Shown here piece by piece: positions 39,203 to 50,571 of a stretch of DNA of 64,000 nt. The stretch's first letter is position 1, and each line of letters opens with the position of its first letter. The notes beneath the pieces are model-generated. The model had not been told where the DNA came from. It saw only the letters and a list, made by a program, of their open reading frames with translations, and searched no databases. The stretch spans positions 1,798,001-1,862,000 of the forward strand of contig NZ_CP132387.1 of assembly GCF_030758755.1 (NCBI RefSeq). Direction: 5' to 3'. A program made the translations under genes and the position numbers. The DNA is from Bartonella apihabitans (GTDB lineage Bacteria; Pseudomonadota; Alphaproteobacteria; Rhizobiales; Rhizobiaceae).

Positions 39203-41476
39203 TTAGCTATTTTGCGGGTGGTTGGAACGGCGCAGAAATTCGCGTGTTGGCCCGTCAAACTGGATATGCCCCTGATCGAGAACAATAACGCGTTCTGTCA
39301 AACTCAGAATATCAAAACGGTCTGTCGACACGACCATTGTTGTATCAGGCTGCAATATGTTTTTAAGCACATTGGCAACGCGTGACTCCTGTTTTTGTGA
39401 CAATTGCGAGGTCGGCTCGTCCAGAATGAGAATCTTGCGTTTTGTCAGTGCAAGGCGTGCCGAGGCAAGCATCTGGCGATGTGCAGGATTGGGATAAAAT
39501 CCGGCATCGCGCCATGTTACTTCCAATTTATCGGCAATTTGCATTTCGCCACTTACAAGATCAAGCTGATGGAGAATGTTTTCACATTCTTCACGCGAGA
39601 GCCGGCCTTCCAGACACAAAAATTCATAAACCGAGCTTGTCAACATCACATGTTCTTGCCAGGCATAATGGATGAGATGTTTGATCGATTCATCGCCGGC
39701 ATGGAGCGGACGTTTTGAAAACGTAATTGTACCTTTTTCAAGTGACAGATAGCCGGCCAGCAATTTTAACAAAGTGCTTTTGCCGCTCCCGTTGCGCCCG
39801 AACAGTGCAACTTTCTGCCCCTTTGGTATAACAAGATCAAGATCATCAAGAATAACCTTTTCACTGTTATAGGCAAAAGTTCCATGTTCAATTAGCCATA
39901 ATGGCGATTTGAGATTTTCGTATTTTTCAAGATGGATCGGCTGATCCTGATTGTCGGAGCTTTCGCCGATAAGTTTTTTCAACCGCTTGTAACTAAGATG
40001 GGCTCCATAAGCCTCATAGACAATACTTGAAACACCGAACAATGGCATCAACATACGGCCGGCAAGCAAAATAACCGCAAAAATCGCCCCCTGATTAAGA
40101 GAACCGGCAAGAACCAGATAATAAGCCATAATGACAATGAGCACGAGCTGAATGCCATTGATGGCATAATTCAAACGCTGGAAAGCAGCAGTTCGTTGAT
40201 AACGCTTTTGCCAGGCTTCAATATCGGTCTCGGAATCGGACATATAGCGATCGCTGACAACATCCGGCCGACCAATAATGGAAGCCACCATCATATCGAC
40301 GGGTGTCGGAGGGTCGCGATGAAGTGGCCGTTCTTTAAACTGCAACGCTGCCTGTCGCCAATAGTAATACATGACGCAAAAAATAATGGCGATGATAAAT
40401 AACGGAACAACGACAACCCATTGCCCGAGTATGGCAATGACCAAAAGAAAAAGCAGAATGAAGGGAACATCCACGACATTAAGGTTCAAAGTCAAAAGCG
40501 CAAAATTGCGCACCATTTTCCAGTCATCAAGTGCCCGGAACTGGGCAGCGCCCCATTCATTCGACTGGCTGGCATTGACACGCAAAAGCCGCCTCACAAT
40601 GTTGGGTTCGATTGTTGTGTGAATGCGCTGGATCAGCGAAATATTGAGCTTCTGGCGGTCACGACGAAGCAGGAATTCACCGAGCAATGCCAATGCAACA
40701 CCAATCGAAAAAGTCCATAACGATGCAGATGCATAGGCCGGTAAAATACGGCTATAAATTGCATTCAGATAAAGCGGTGTGACCACAATCATCAGATTGA
40801 TAAAAATCGAGCCGAAAAGCAATTTCCATAAAATAGAAACCGCCACCGGATCCGAAGAAATAAGGCGGCGCAAATCGAAATTATCAAGAAGGCTTGCTTT
40901 GAAAACCTGATATTGCGGAATGCATTGGTCTGTAAATTTTTGTGCTTTTTCGTGAGCAGTTTTTTTCCCACCGGCTTCAGCGTTGCCCAATCGCGCTATA
41001 TCGCGCTTGTCGTCCGTTTTGGCGAGTGCATCAAGTTTCACAACCTCGGCCGGATGCACAGCTTTTTTGAGAGCCTGCGGCTTTTCGTTTGCCTCGGGAA
41101 GCCGTTTTTCCAGTTCAAGGGAAGGTTCGATTTTGCTTTCAACGGTCACCACATCAGCAGCAGAATGGATATTATCAGCTTCGGCTTTGTGGTGGCTTTG
41201 CTCTTTATCTTCATCAAGAAAAACGAATGTCCCGTCATTTGCCACTTCCACCGCACGGTAATTACCCGCAGGGGTTAGCACAATATAGACGCCGCCAATC
41301 TGCAAAGCCGATTGTTTGTTGACGCGTACAATGTGAACGCCGAGTTGGCGCTCGACGAGCTTGATCAAGGTTTCGTCGCCTGACATTGGCAAAGTACGCA
41401 GACGCTGCCAGTGAAAAGGAAGAGAACCGCGTATTTTGTTACACGCGGTTTCCAGAGCGTCGATCAGAGGAGTCAT
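39203..41476 (-). CDS. Type I secretion ABC transporter (SiiF/HlyB-like) with degenerate NBD
   Basis: 757 residues. A short, divergent N-terminal domain (1-100) stands where HlyB-type proteins have a C39-like domain. Six membrane helices lie between about 205 and 495, and the nucleotide-binding domain from about 525. Walker A GRNGSGKST (560-568), Q-loop Gln607 and Walker B ILILDEP (Asp686, Glu687) are intact. The signature LSGGQ is replaced by NPAHRQ (663-668), the D-loop SALD by SQLS, and the switch His by Asp719 (STDRFD). Such changes mark the non-catalytic half of heterodimeric exporters. It is the last intact gene of the Sii-like operon, so it should export the giant protein encoded next to it. 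Confidence 0.88.
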   Translation of the reverse strand: MTPLIDALETACNKIRGSLPFHWQRLRTLPMSGDETLIKLVERQLGVHIVRVNKQSALQIGGVYIVLTPAGNYRAVEVANDGTFVFLDEDKEQSHHKAEADNIHSAADVVTVESKIEPSLELEKRLPEANEKPQALKKAVHPAEVVKLDALAKTDDKRDIARLGNAEAGGKKTAHEKAQKFTDQCIPQYQVFKASLLDNFDLRRLISSDPVAVSILWKLLFGSIFINLMIVVTPLYLNAIYSRILPAYASASLWTFSIGVALALLGEFLLRRDRQKLNISLIQRIHTTIEPNIVRRLLRVNASQSNEWGAAQFRALDDWKMVRNFALLTLNLNVVDVPFILLFLLVIAILGQWVVVVPLFIIAIIFCVMYYYWRQAALQFKERPLHRDPPTPVDMMVASIIGRPDVVSDRYMSDSETDIEAWQKRYQRTAAFQRLNYAINGIQLVLIVIMAYYLVLAGSLNQGAIFAVILLAGRMLMPLFGVSSIVYEAYGAHLSYKRLKKLIGESSDNQDQPIHLEKYENLKSPLWLIEHGTFAYNSEKVILDDLDLVIPKGQKVALFGRNGSGKSTLLKLLAGYLSLEKGTITFSKRPLHAGDESIKHLIHYAWQEHVMLTSSVYEFLCLEGRLSREECENILHQLDLVSGEMQIADKLEVTWRDAGFYPNPAHRQMLASARLALTKRKILILDEPTSQLSQKQESRVANVLKNILQPDTTMVVSTDRFDILSLTERVIVLDQGHIQFDGPTREFLRRSNHPQNS

Positions 41477-41531
41477 TCGGTTCTTTCCAGATGTTATCGG
41501 TCAAGCGTCGCAAGAGAATTGGCAATGCGCA

Positions 41532-44500
41532 TTATCCTCTGTCTTGCGGATGCGAATCCCCAACACTGCCTTTCGCAACGTCGATGGTGTTGCCCGTATC
41601 ATGCGTGTAATTGCCATCTGAATCTTTCCCGAAAGCAGTCCATTGCTTATCGCCATTCCCGTTATCCGACGTCAGTTTCCATTGCCAATCACCTGTGCCG
41701 GAGGAAAAGGCGTTGAACTCGTCCTGACCGTCGACGAAGAAGTGGGCGTGGTAATGACCGTCGGTATCTGCCTTGCCGGTCATAAAGTCCTTGAAAAACT
41801 TGTCCATATCAAGGTTGACGGTATCTTTATAGTTATCAATAAAGCCGATGCCTTCGACATTTTTGATGCCACCGGAGATATTATAGATTGAACCAGGATG
41901 GCTGTTCGTCGAGTCAATTCTTTTTAGCATGTAGTCCGTGCCATCGCCGCCATCAAACGAAATAAGGTTTGTATTGTCGTTGGTCGGGTGAGTGGTGAAT
42001 AGAACGCTGTCATCACCGCTCGAACCGATAATGCCGGTGATATTGTTCAGGTGGTCCTCATAAGTCGGATTTCTGTCACGAACGAGCGAACCATTATATT
42101 CACCTGCAAGCTTGTAGACAAAAAATTCGTTTGGATTGAGGTGACTGTAATCGACAACGCCATGCGTATAATCGGAACTTACACCACCATGGCTGATGAA
42201 AAGGTCATCACCACCGCCGCCGCCGTTAAATTTGTGTCCACCGGCACTGCTGCCTTCAAACACATCGTTACCTTGCGTACCAGTTATGGTTCCGATGCGT
42301 TTGAATACGTCGTGGCCTTGGGTACCTTGGGCAACATGGTTTTCGTCGTAACCGTAAAAGCCCTTTACCGTTGTTCCGGAATAGCTCTGCCCGTCATCCA
42401 TTTTGACATAGACGCCATTTATAAACCGCCCGTTGCTTACATAATTGTAATAGAGGGTATCATTGGAAGCAGTGGAGAGATCATTACCATCAATATAGCT
42501 GATGCCATCCTTACTCGAATTTTCTACAGAATAGATCTGGTCGCCTTTGTAACCGCCGACCAATGTTCCGTCGGTACCCCAGCGGCCAATTATCTTATTA
42601 TTGAAAAAATATGCACCATAAGCATTTTCAAAATCATGAAGCTCGTTTGTATATTGCTTGCCATTCTTATCCTTCCAAAGCGTTGTCGCTTCTCCGGTAT
42701 CAAGGTTAATGGTCACATCATTCTGAATGCCGATATCCGGTTTGGCTGCCCATGGATCAAGCTGATAAAGATCGCGCTCGTCATCGGGCAACAAGCCATC
42801 GACACGCCCACCTAAATTCGGTGCGCCGACGAAATAAGTGTCAGAACCTGCACCACCGTAATAAATGTCGTGTCCTTGCGTTGCCAAGAAATAATTGTCT
42901 TTCTCGTTGCCGTAAATCAGATCATCAAATTTACTGCCAATAACATTTTCAACATTGGTTACATGACCCTGAGCAGCACCTTCGGCAAGCACTGCACCAT
43001 TACTGTCATGGCTGAGTATATTTTGATTATTATTAATGGCATAACCTTTTTCACTGGCCGCCAGGTTTATATAAACCCCCTCGGTGCGTTGGTTCGGATC
43101 CATTGGAGCGACGTTTTTGCCGTTGGCATCTGTACTTTCCAGAACATCCTGAAACGAAATCCAGTCATTTTCCTTGCCGCCATCGGTTCGTGTACCACCA
43201 TCATAGGTGAGTTTACCTTTACCGACATAAACAATATCGGTACCGGTTCCGCCATTGATAATCGTTTCTCCTGTTGAACCGCCAAGATAATATTTGTCAT
43301 AGCCGCCGCGGTTGTTGATAACCGTACTGCCTGTCGAATATTGGAGGTGATAAACACCGGCCGAATTACCATTATCCTTGTTCAGACCGCTTGCGCTGCT
43401 ATCAGCGTCATTGACAATACCGTCCGTTATAGTTTTCGAAGCAGATGAATATCTGAAATCGAAGTCGTCCGGATTTTGTGCTGCAAAATTCTCGTGTCTG
43501 ACAATTGGTTGACTACCAAAGGAAAGCAAATTTCCGTCTTTGTCGGTATAATTGCCGTTTTTGTCCCGATAGTAATCCATATGCCCTTCGGAATCATAGA
43601 CAATTCTGTCAAAGTTATTGTAACCGTCGTTACCACCCCCGTCAAAAATTGTAACATCGCCTTTGGCTTGTTGAAAATTATAGATATCGGAGTCGCCACC
43701 ATCACTGATTTTTACAATAGAATCTGCGGTACCGGAATTCGTGAAATTATAATCACTCCTTCCCTGATCATCTACGATTGTGGTTTGAGCGATTGCCGAA
43801 TCGTTAAAATAATAATTATCTGTGAGACGGAGCGTGCGAGATTCGTTAGAACCATGATCCAGAATCGTTACATTTTTTGTCGTTGAACTAATGAAGTTAT
43901 ATAAGTCGCCAAAATAGGAATCTTCGATCTTTACCGTATCGAAATTACTGTTATTGAAGAAATAATTATCGTCTCCATCATCACCAGCACCTTCAATAGT
44001 GGTTGTGGTGATGTTCACATCGCCGCCCTGTCCATACCTAAAGTAAAATTTATTATCACCACCCTGATCAGTAATATCGACCTTGGAATTTACAATTTTT
44101 GTATCTTCATCCACGCCGAAATTGTACGTATTATTCCCATTTAGGGTATCTGCGGCAATATCTTTAATTTTGACAATTGAATCATGTATCTTGTTGAAAA
44201 TGTAAGTATCGCTGCCATCATCCTTTTCATCGCCTTTGGTATTTGTATCTTCGATACTTACTTTTGTTTTTGAACCGGTGAAGTCATAAATATCAGCCCC
44301 CAACCCATCTGTGATGGTAATATTATACAAATTATCGGCAGCAAAATTTTCACTTGTGGTATTCTGGAAATTATAAGTATCTTTCCCTGTACCATCAACG
44401 ATTGTAATTGTATTTACATCACTGTTCGTTGAATTCTGGAAATTATAGTTATCCCAGCCACCACCATCTTCAATGTTTACTTTTGTCTTAACATTATGGA

Positions 44501-47500
44501 AGTTATAGTTCGAGGTCCCGTCACCCTCGGTTATCTTTACACTACCGCCTTGGGTGCGATCGAAGTTGTAATTATCTCCTCCGCTGCCACCCTTTACACC
44601 ACCACCATCTCTGATCGTGATGTTCGAATTGTTCGTATCATTGAAGAAATAGTTATCTTGCCAGTTATCACCGTCGATAATACTGATTGTTGAAGCATCT
44701 GTGCGGTTGAAATAATAACGATCCTGACCGGTGTCATCCTGAATATTGACAGTCACATTGGATATATGATCCGTATCCGAGTTACCATTACCTGCGAAGT
44801 CGTAACTATCATCAGCATCGTTGGCGCCATAGTCATGAATGTCGACTTTCGCGTTCACTGCATTACGGAACGAGTAATTATCAGCCCATCGACCGCTGTC
44901 ATCGATTTTTACTGACGAAATAACCGAACTGGTCGCATCGCCGAAATTGTTAAAATTATAGTGGTCCGAACCATAATCGTCTGAAATATAAATATGACTT
45001 CCACCGGCAACGGCGTCAGATTTCGCTTTCACGTCGTTGAAGTTATAAACATCATCTCCCGAATTAGTACCACCCTGATCTTTGATAGTAACAGTGTTGT
45101 CCTGATCAACCAGGATACGGTTGAAGTTATAGTTATCGGAGGCACCACCATCGGTTATTGAAACCTTTGAATAGGAATCATCGAAAAAGTATTGATCCCG
45201 ATCGTTCGAGCCACTATTGCCGATTGCATAATCCACAATTGTGACCGAGCCGCCTTGCGTGCGGTCGAAATAATATTTGTCGGCACCGCTTTCGTCGGTG
45301 ATGTTGACGATTGTATTGGAGATAAAATCTGTCGGGTTCTGACCGCCTGATGATGTATTATGGGTAGCAAAATCATAAACATTGTCGAGATTTTGCGATG
45401 TGCCACGATTGGAGAAGTGATCATAGATCGTAATATTGGAGTCTTTTGCCTCATGGAATCTATAATCGTCTTGACCTGATCCGTAATCGTCAATGTTCAC
45501 CTTGCTGGTGATTTTATTAAAATAATAATGGTCTGTGCCACCCGTATCGGAAATAACGATATTTGCAGCCGCCCCTGTGGCAAAACTTGATGCCTGGGTG
45601 TTGTTGAAATTATAGGTGTCTGTATAATAGTTGTTACTATTATCGGTAATTTTAATTGTATTTTCAGCCGATGTTGTAGAATCGCTGAAATCATAGCTAT
45701 CACTGCCATCCTGATCTGTAATATCGACTTTCGTATTAATTTTAGAAAAATGATATTGATCAGCCGCCACTGTTCTGTCGTTTGAATTTCCGACACCTGT
45801 ATCCTTGATGGTTACAGAACCGCCTGTTGTGCGATCGAAGTTATAAAGATCATTGCCATACTCATCGGCGATAGCAACCGTCGTATCATTAATATGATCT
45901 TCAGCGGATTGGTTATTTTCCTTTAGCGTTGCAAAGTCATAAATGTCGTTGCCACCGAGATAAATACCATCATTGAGGTTGTTAATCGTAATGTCGGATT
46001 TATCAGCGTTGTGGAATGTAAAGTAGTTGTCGCCCGAGCCAATATCATCAATACGGACTTTGGTCTGAAGCCGGTCAAAGTGATATTCGTCCTTGCCGCC
46101 TTTATCCAGAATCGAAACATTCGAAGCCGTACCTTCAGCCCTGCTTTCCGATGTTACATCATTGAAATTATAAATATCATTGGCGGTACCATAATCCTTG
46201 ACTGTGATTGTGTTATCCGCACTCGTCTTAGCATTTTCAAAGGAATATTTGTCAGCACCATCCTTATCGGTAATATCAACTTTCGTTTCGGCGCCGAAAA
46301 ATGGTACTCATCCTTGGCTACATCTTTTGCGCTGATCTTGCCTTCGTCATCAATCGTGACAGAACCACCTTTTGTGCGGTCAAATTGATATTTGTCACTG
46401 CCATTTTCATCAAGAATAGTAACAACGGAATTCTCGATATGGTCGTCTGCGTTTGAATTTTCGGCAGTCAAGGTCGCAAAATCATAGATATCGCTTCCGC
46501 TTAAACTGTCACCATCATTGCGATCATTGATCGTAACTTGATTGTCTTTAATATTGTGGAACTGATACTGATCGTTACCGGCCGCCGAATCATTAATTTC
46601 TACACGATTGGTCGCCTTGTCGAAGTGATAAAAATCACTTCCGCCGGCATCTGTAACCTTGTTTTGCCCTGTTGAGGATTCAAAGTTATAGGTATCGTTC
46701 GAGTCACCTTTACCACGATCGACAACGGTATTGTTGCCCGAAGAATTGACAAGATTATAAGTGTCTTCCCCTGAGCCGGCAAATAATTGGTTATTACCGC
46801 TCGACCCTTTGATAATGGTGCTGTCTTGCGGATCGGTCATCTGCATATCGAAAACGTTATTGCCATCACGTCCGTCGAAATAATAGGAAGTCGCAGTGTC
46901 ACCGATCAAAAAATGATCATCGCCTTTGGTACCGACGATTTCGGTAAAATTATGCATTTCCGCAACATCGCCATTGCCGGTATCGGTGATCTTGTTATTG
47001 GCAACATCGTATACCAGTCCTGGCAGTGCGTTTGACCCTTCCTCGGTGGTAATCGGATAATCATCACCGAAGATCAGGCGGTTTGTACCACCCTCGCCAT
47101 CATATTTGATGTTGTTGTTGAACTGCGAAGCATAAATCGTATCGTTTCCGCTGCCGCCATAAATTTCACGTGCATTCGGCGTTTTTGGCAAAACAATCGC
47201 GTGATTACCATTGATAACCGTATCCGGATGATCTCCGTTATACTGGTTGGTAAATTCGGATTTGGCTTTGGTTATCCTGCCCTGAGCATCAACCCAGGTA
47301 ATATTGATGTTGTTGCCGTTATAATCGACATTGCCCTTATAGTTAACGAATATCTCGTTATCTTTAAGTTCGATACCGTATTTGGCAACAAAATCATCAT
47401 ATCCGGGGCCTCCCTTCCAGATGATAGTCATACCGTCCGGAATGCCGGTTATGTTCTTGATAGCTTTACCGGCAACAGATTCTCCGCCTACCAATTGGTC

Positions 47501-48538
47501 GAAGCTGACAATACGCCCTAAACGACGATCCAGATTGTTCGGACTGTTTTCTGTATTGACCTGACCATATTTGAAGGCCTCGTTATCGGCATGGACTGTA
47601 AAACCTTTTTCCTGATCAGCTTCATTACGCAAATCAAGAATAGCAGGTTCGCCATATTGAACGCCAAGATCAGGATTTGTACGTGCAGCAGGCGAACCGC
47701 CGCCCAGATGCCAAACGGTCGATTGTGTTCCGTCTCCATTGTCAACAACCGTTTTGGTGTTTGTTACCTGATAAAGATTAGCCTGCTCGACAAAAGCCAA
47801 TCCCGCATTACCAGTGTTATCGCCATCGCCACCGGTATGATCATTGTTGTTATCGTTATTGCCGCCATTATGATCATTGTTGTTATCGTTATTACCGCCA
47901 CCATTATTATCACTGCCATGATCAGGATTGCCAGGCGTTGTTGGCGTTGACGGTTCCGACGGTGACGCTGGCATTACCGGAGCAGGCATTGCCTCGGAAG
48001 GAGTGTTGGTCGGCGGAGGAGTGCCGCCTCCCGCTGAAGTCGACGGAACAAAACTTATCGTATCCTCTGCAGATGGCGGATTGCCCAAAAAATCGGCCAC
48101 AGACAGATGTTCATCGCTGTCGCCTTTACCGCCACCCTGACCACCTGTTACGTCGTCGGAATCCAGATCTGTCGTTTCACTTACCGGTGCCGACTGGACA
48201 ACGGCAACCAAAGGATCGGCATTGGTATCGCTCTTGATATTGTTTTCACGAATTTCGCTGAGTTCGGGGCCGGGTTCGATCAAATCGGCACGTTGGAACA
48301 ATTCATTCGACGAAACACTTGTCCCGTCAGCAAAATTCAGGTTGAACAGATTTTCATGCATAGAAGACATCTGCGCAGCCTGAACCAATGTCAGTTCCGA
48401 ACCGTCCTGGGTGCGAATAACCACATCGCTCCCGCGAATAATTATTTCGACTTGGGAAATAGCTAGCGGTACATCGTTATCCGAATAAGTATCAACAAGT
48501 ACGGACACGCCGTCCTTCTGCGGAAAAGGTAGTTTCAT
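41532..48538 (-). CDS. Giant repeat adhesin/RTX-like T1SS substrate, one frame break
   Basis: About 2335 residues after restoring one base. The start at 48538 (MKLPFPQKDG) has AGGGG upstream. The N-terminal module (1-165) ends in a Pro/Gly/Asn/Asp/His-rich linker (170-245). The middle (about 560-1560) is an array of roughly 40 repeats of 18-25 residues with the pattern (K/S)VxIxDxxGxDxYxFxx(T/S). A few classical calcium-binding nonapeptides occur (GGSGNDTIY, GGAGSDTYF). The acidic, glycine-rich C-terminus lacks cysteine, as expected for an uncleaved type I signal. The frame changes at the A5 run 46297-46301; a sixth A restores HFFGAETKVDITD. Role by position: the SiiE-like secreted adhesin of this locus. 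Confidence 0.82.
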
Positions 48539-48651
48539 TTCGATATAACCCCTAAGATAATCCAATACCCCGACATTGAAAAAAATCCCTCGACTAGAAT
48601 ATAGTTATAGCCGATCTTTTTAACAAGCTCAATTGCGACACAGTGCCTCTC

Positions 48652-49941
48652 TTACTCGCTGAAGACAACCGACATTCCATCAATAAACGGTTTGAAAAGA
48701 TATTGCAGAAATGTTCTTTGTCCGGCAAGTGCAAATGTCTCGACCGTCATACCCGGAAATATCTTCAAACTTTCATTCTGCTTGGGGTCCATTGTCACGG
48801 TAACTTCGTAATAACGTCCCCCCTTGTCTTCCTCGCCGACAGCATCCGCACTGATGACCGAAACCTTCCCTTTCAAAGTGGGGCTGCTGTAATTGGAAAT
48901 AGCAAGTACTCTTACACGCACATCCTGCCCTACCCACAAACGGTCACGATCTTGCGGGTTAACTTTGACGTCCGCAACCAGCGGCACTTCGCTTGGTGCA
49001 ATTTCGAACAATTTTTCACCTGGTCGCAAAACCGCCCCCACATGGGGCATCACAACCTGTTGGATAATACCGTCGACAGGCGAAACAACTTCCGAATTTT
49101 TTGCTCTCTGCCTACTTGCTTCCCACTGTGCTTTCGCTGTTTCGAGTTTAACCTGAACTTCCGCAAGCTGCTTGTTGGCATCCTCGTTGAATTCGGTTCT
49201 ATACATCGACATTTTGAGTTTTGCTTCGTCACGCGCGGCGGTCATTCCCGGCACTTTCGAGCGCGCATCGGCAAGCGTGCTCAAAACTTTCTGATATTCG
49301 AGACGCCGCTGGACAAGCGTTGCCTCCGGTGCTGCACCTCTCGCGACCAGCGGCTCAAGAAGCTTGATATGTTCATTTGACAATTGCATTTCGGCGCCAA
49401 GATTGTCGATTGCAATGGCATTCGATGCAAGCTGGGCTTCTTTTTGTTCATATTGGGTTTTGGCTATAGCAATTGACTCGTCGAGTGCACGGCGACGGGC
49501 ATTATACAAATCGGTTTCATTTTGGTAGATTTCGGCCAATTTCGGATTTTCCGGTTTCGGAGGCTTGAAGTCCTTGCTGGCAAGCTCCGCACGCAGCCGC
49601 TGTTCACGTAATTCATAGGCACGAAGGGCAATAAAATTGCTTTCGTTATCTTCAGCCACTGTCAAATTTTCGACATTTGCCAGAACCTGCCCTGCTTTGA
49701 CTGTTTCACCATTGGTAACGAGCAATTGTTTCAACACCCCGCCTTCGGGATGTTGTATCTCGATATTATGACCTTCGACACGAATAATTCCGTGCCCGCG
49801 CACCAGAACATCGAATGGCCAGAATGCAGCCCACAAAACAGCAGCCAGAATACACAAAGCCAAAGCCCACTTCCCTTTCAGGAGGAGCCAAAGCCCGTCG
49901 GTCGTTTTTCTCGGTTTACTGCGTTTTGCCGTTATTTGCAT
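48652..49941 (-). CDS. HlyD-family periplasmic adaptor (SiiD-like)
   Basis: 429 residues from the ATG at 49941, which overlaps the preceding MotB-like gene by 26 bases; a longer start at 49992 is unlikely. One N-terminal membrane anchor (ALALCILAAVLWAAFWPF) is followed by the lipoyl half-motif (IEIQHPEGGVLKQLLVTNGE), a long alpha-hairpin (about 95-285) and the second lipoyl half (VVSPVDGIIQQVVMPHVGAV). The C-terminal beta-barrel ends in MTVETFALAGQRTFLQYLFKP, typical of the HlyD/PrsE group. It links the inner-membrane ABC protein to the TolC-like channel. Confidence 0.92.
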   Translation of the reverse strand: MQITAKRSKPRKTTDGLWLLLKGKWALALCILAAVLWAAFWPFDVLVRGHGIIRVEGHNIEIQHPEGGVLKQLLVTNGETVKAGQVLANVENLTVAEDNESNFIALRAYELREQRLRAELASKDFKPPKPENPKLAEIYQNETDLYNARRRALDESIAIAKTQYEQKEAQLASNAIAIDNLGAEMQLSNEHIKLLEPLVARGAAPEATLVQRRLEYQKVLSTLADARSKVPGMTAARDEAKLKMSMYRTEFNEDANKQLAEVQVKLETAKAQWEASRQRAKNSEVVSPVDGIIQQVVMPHVGAVLRPGEKLFEIAPSEVPLVADVKVNPQDRDRLWVGQDVRVRVLAISNYSSPTLKGKVSVISADAVGEEDKGGRYYEVTVTMDPKQNESLKIFPGMTVETFALAGQRTFLQYLFKPFIDGMSVVFSE

Positions 49942-50569
49942 CGGTATTTTCAACACGTAATATAATAAAGTCGTCTGTATTATTAGGCACAATCAGATTA
50001 TCAAATCTGATGTTTTTGATGATGGCACCTTCTTTTTGCAATACAGCCATCGTTGCCACAGCACGATTGACTTGCAACAATAATGTATCACCTGTCGAAA
50101 CATTTATACTACGTCCAACCGAATAAATGCGTAATTTTTCAGTCGCCAGAACGCTTTTATTTCTTAATGCCCATGCGCGCACTTCGTTTTGTTGAACACC
50201 TGTCAAATAGGTTCTGTTCAATTCGACATTGATACGCAAATCGCCATCGCGTGGTTGCAAGGCTGCGGTATCAACCATCACCAGCGGCAATTTGGTTGCA
50301 ACCTGCTCCATGCCGTCATCAATATTTCCGTCCGACACCGCTTTATTCGATTGTTTTTCCACCGTCTCACCGAATTTCGAGGCAGCTTGCTTGGCACTCT
50401 GCTCGGCTTGCGATTTCTGATTGCCTGCCTGATCCTCCGGTTCGGCTATTTTCGAAGTTGCCACAATCACCTGGAACAACATAGCCAGCAAAAGAAAAAC
50501 CATCAACAGAACGGTGAGCATATCGGCATATGCAATCCAGATATTCTCGCCACCACGTTTTTGTGCCAT
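49916..50569 (-). CDS. MotB/OmpA-like inner-membrane protein (SiiA-like)
   Basis: 217 residues from the ATG at 50569, two bases after the tolC-like stop with GGAG upstream. A single membrane helix, IWIAYADMLTVLLMVFLLLA, carries an Asp (residue 16) at the position of the proton-binding Asp of MotB, TolR and SiiA. The periplasmic part (about 40-217) ends in a divergent OmpA/MotB-like peptidoglycan-binding region: LQVNRAVATMAVLQKEGA corresponds to the NxxLSxxRAxAVxxYL motif. Salmonella SiiA is of similar size and pairs with SiiB as a proton channel controlling SiiE. Here the MotA-like partner is encoded two genes upstream. Confidence 0.82.
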   Translation of the reverse strand: MAQKRGGENIWIAYADMLTVLLMVFLLLAMLFQVIVATSKIAEPEDQAGNQKSQAEQSAKQAASKFGETVEKQSNKAVSDGNIDDGMEQVATKLPLVMVDTAALQPRDGDLRINVELNRTYLTGVQQNEVRAWALRNKSVLATEKLRIYSVGRSINVSTGDTLLLQVNRAVATMAVLQKEGAIIKNIRFDNLIVPNNTDDFIILRVENTDANNGKTQ

Positions 50570-50571
50570 TA

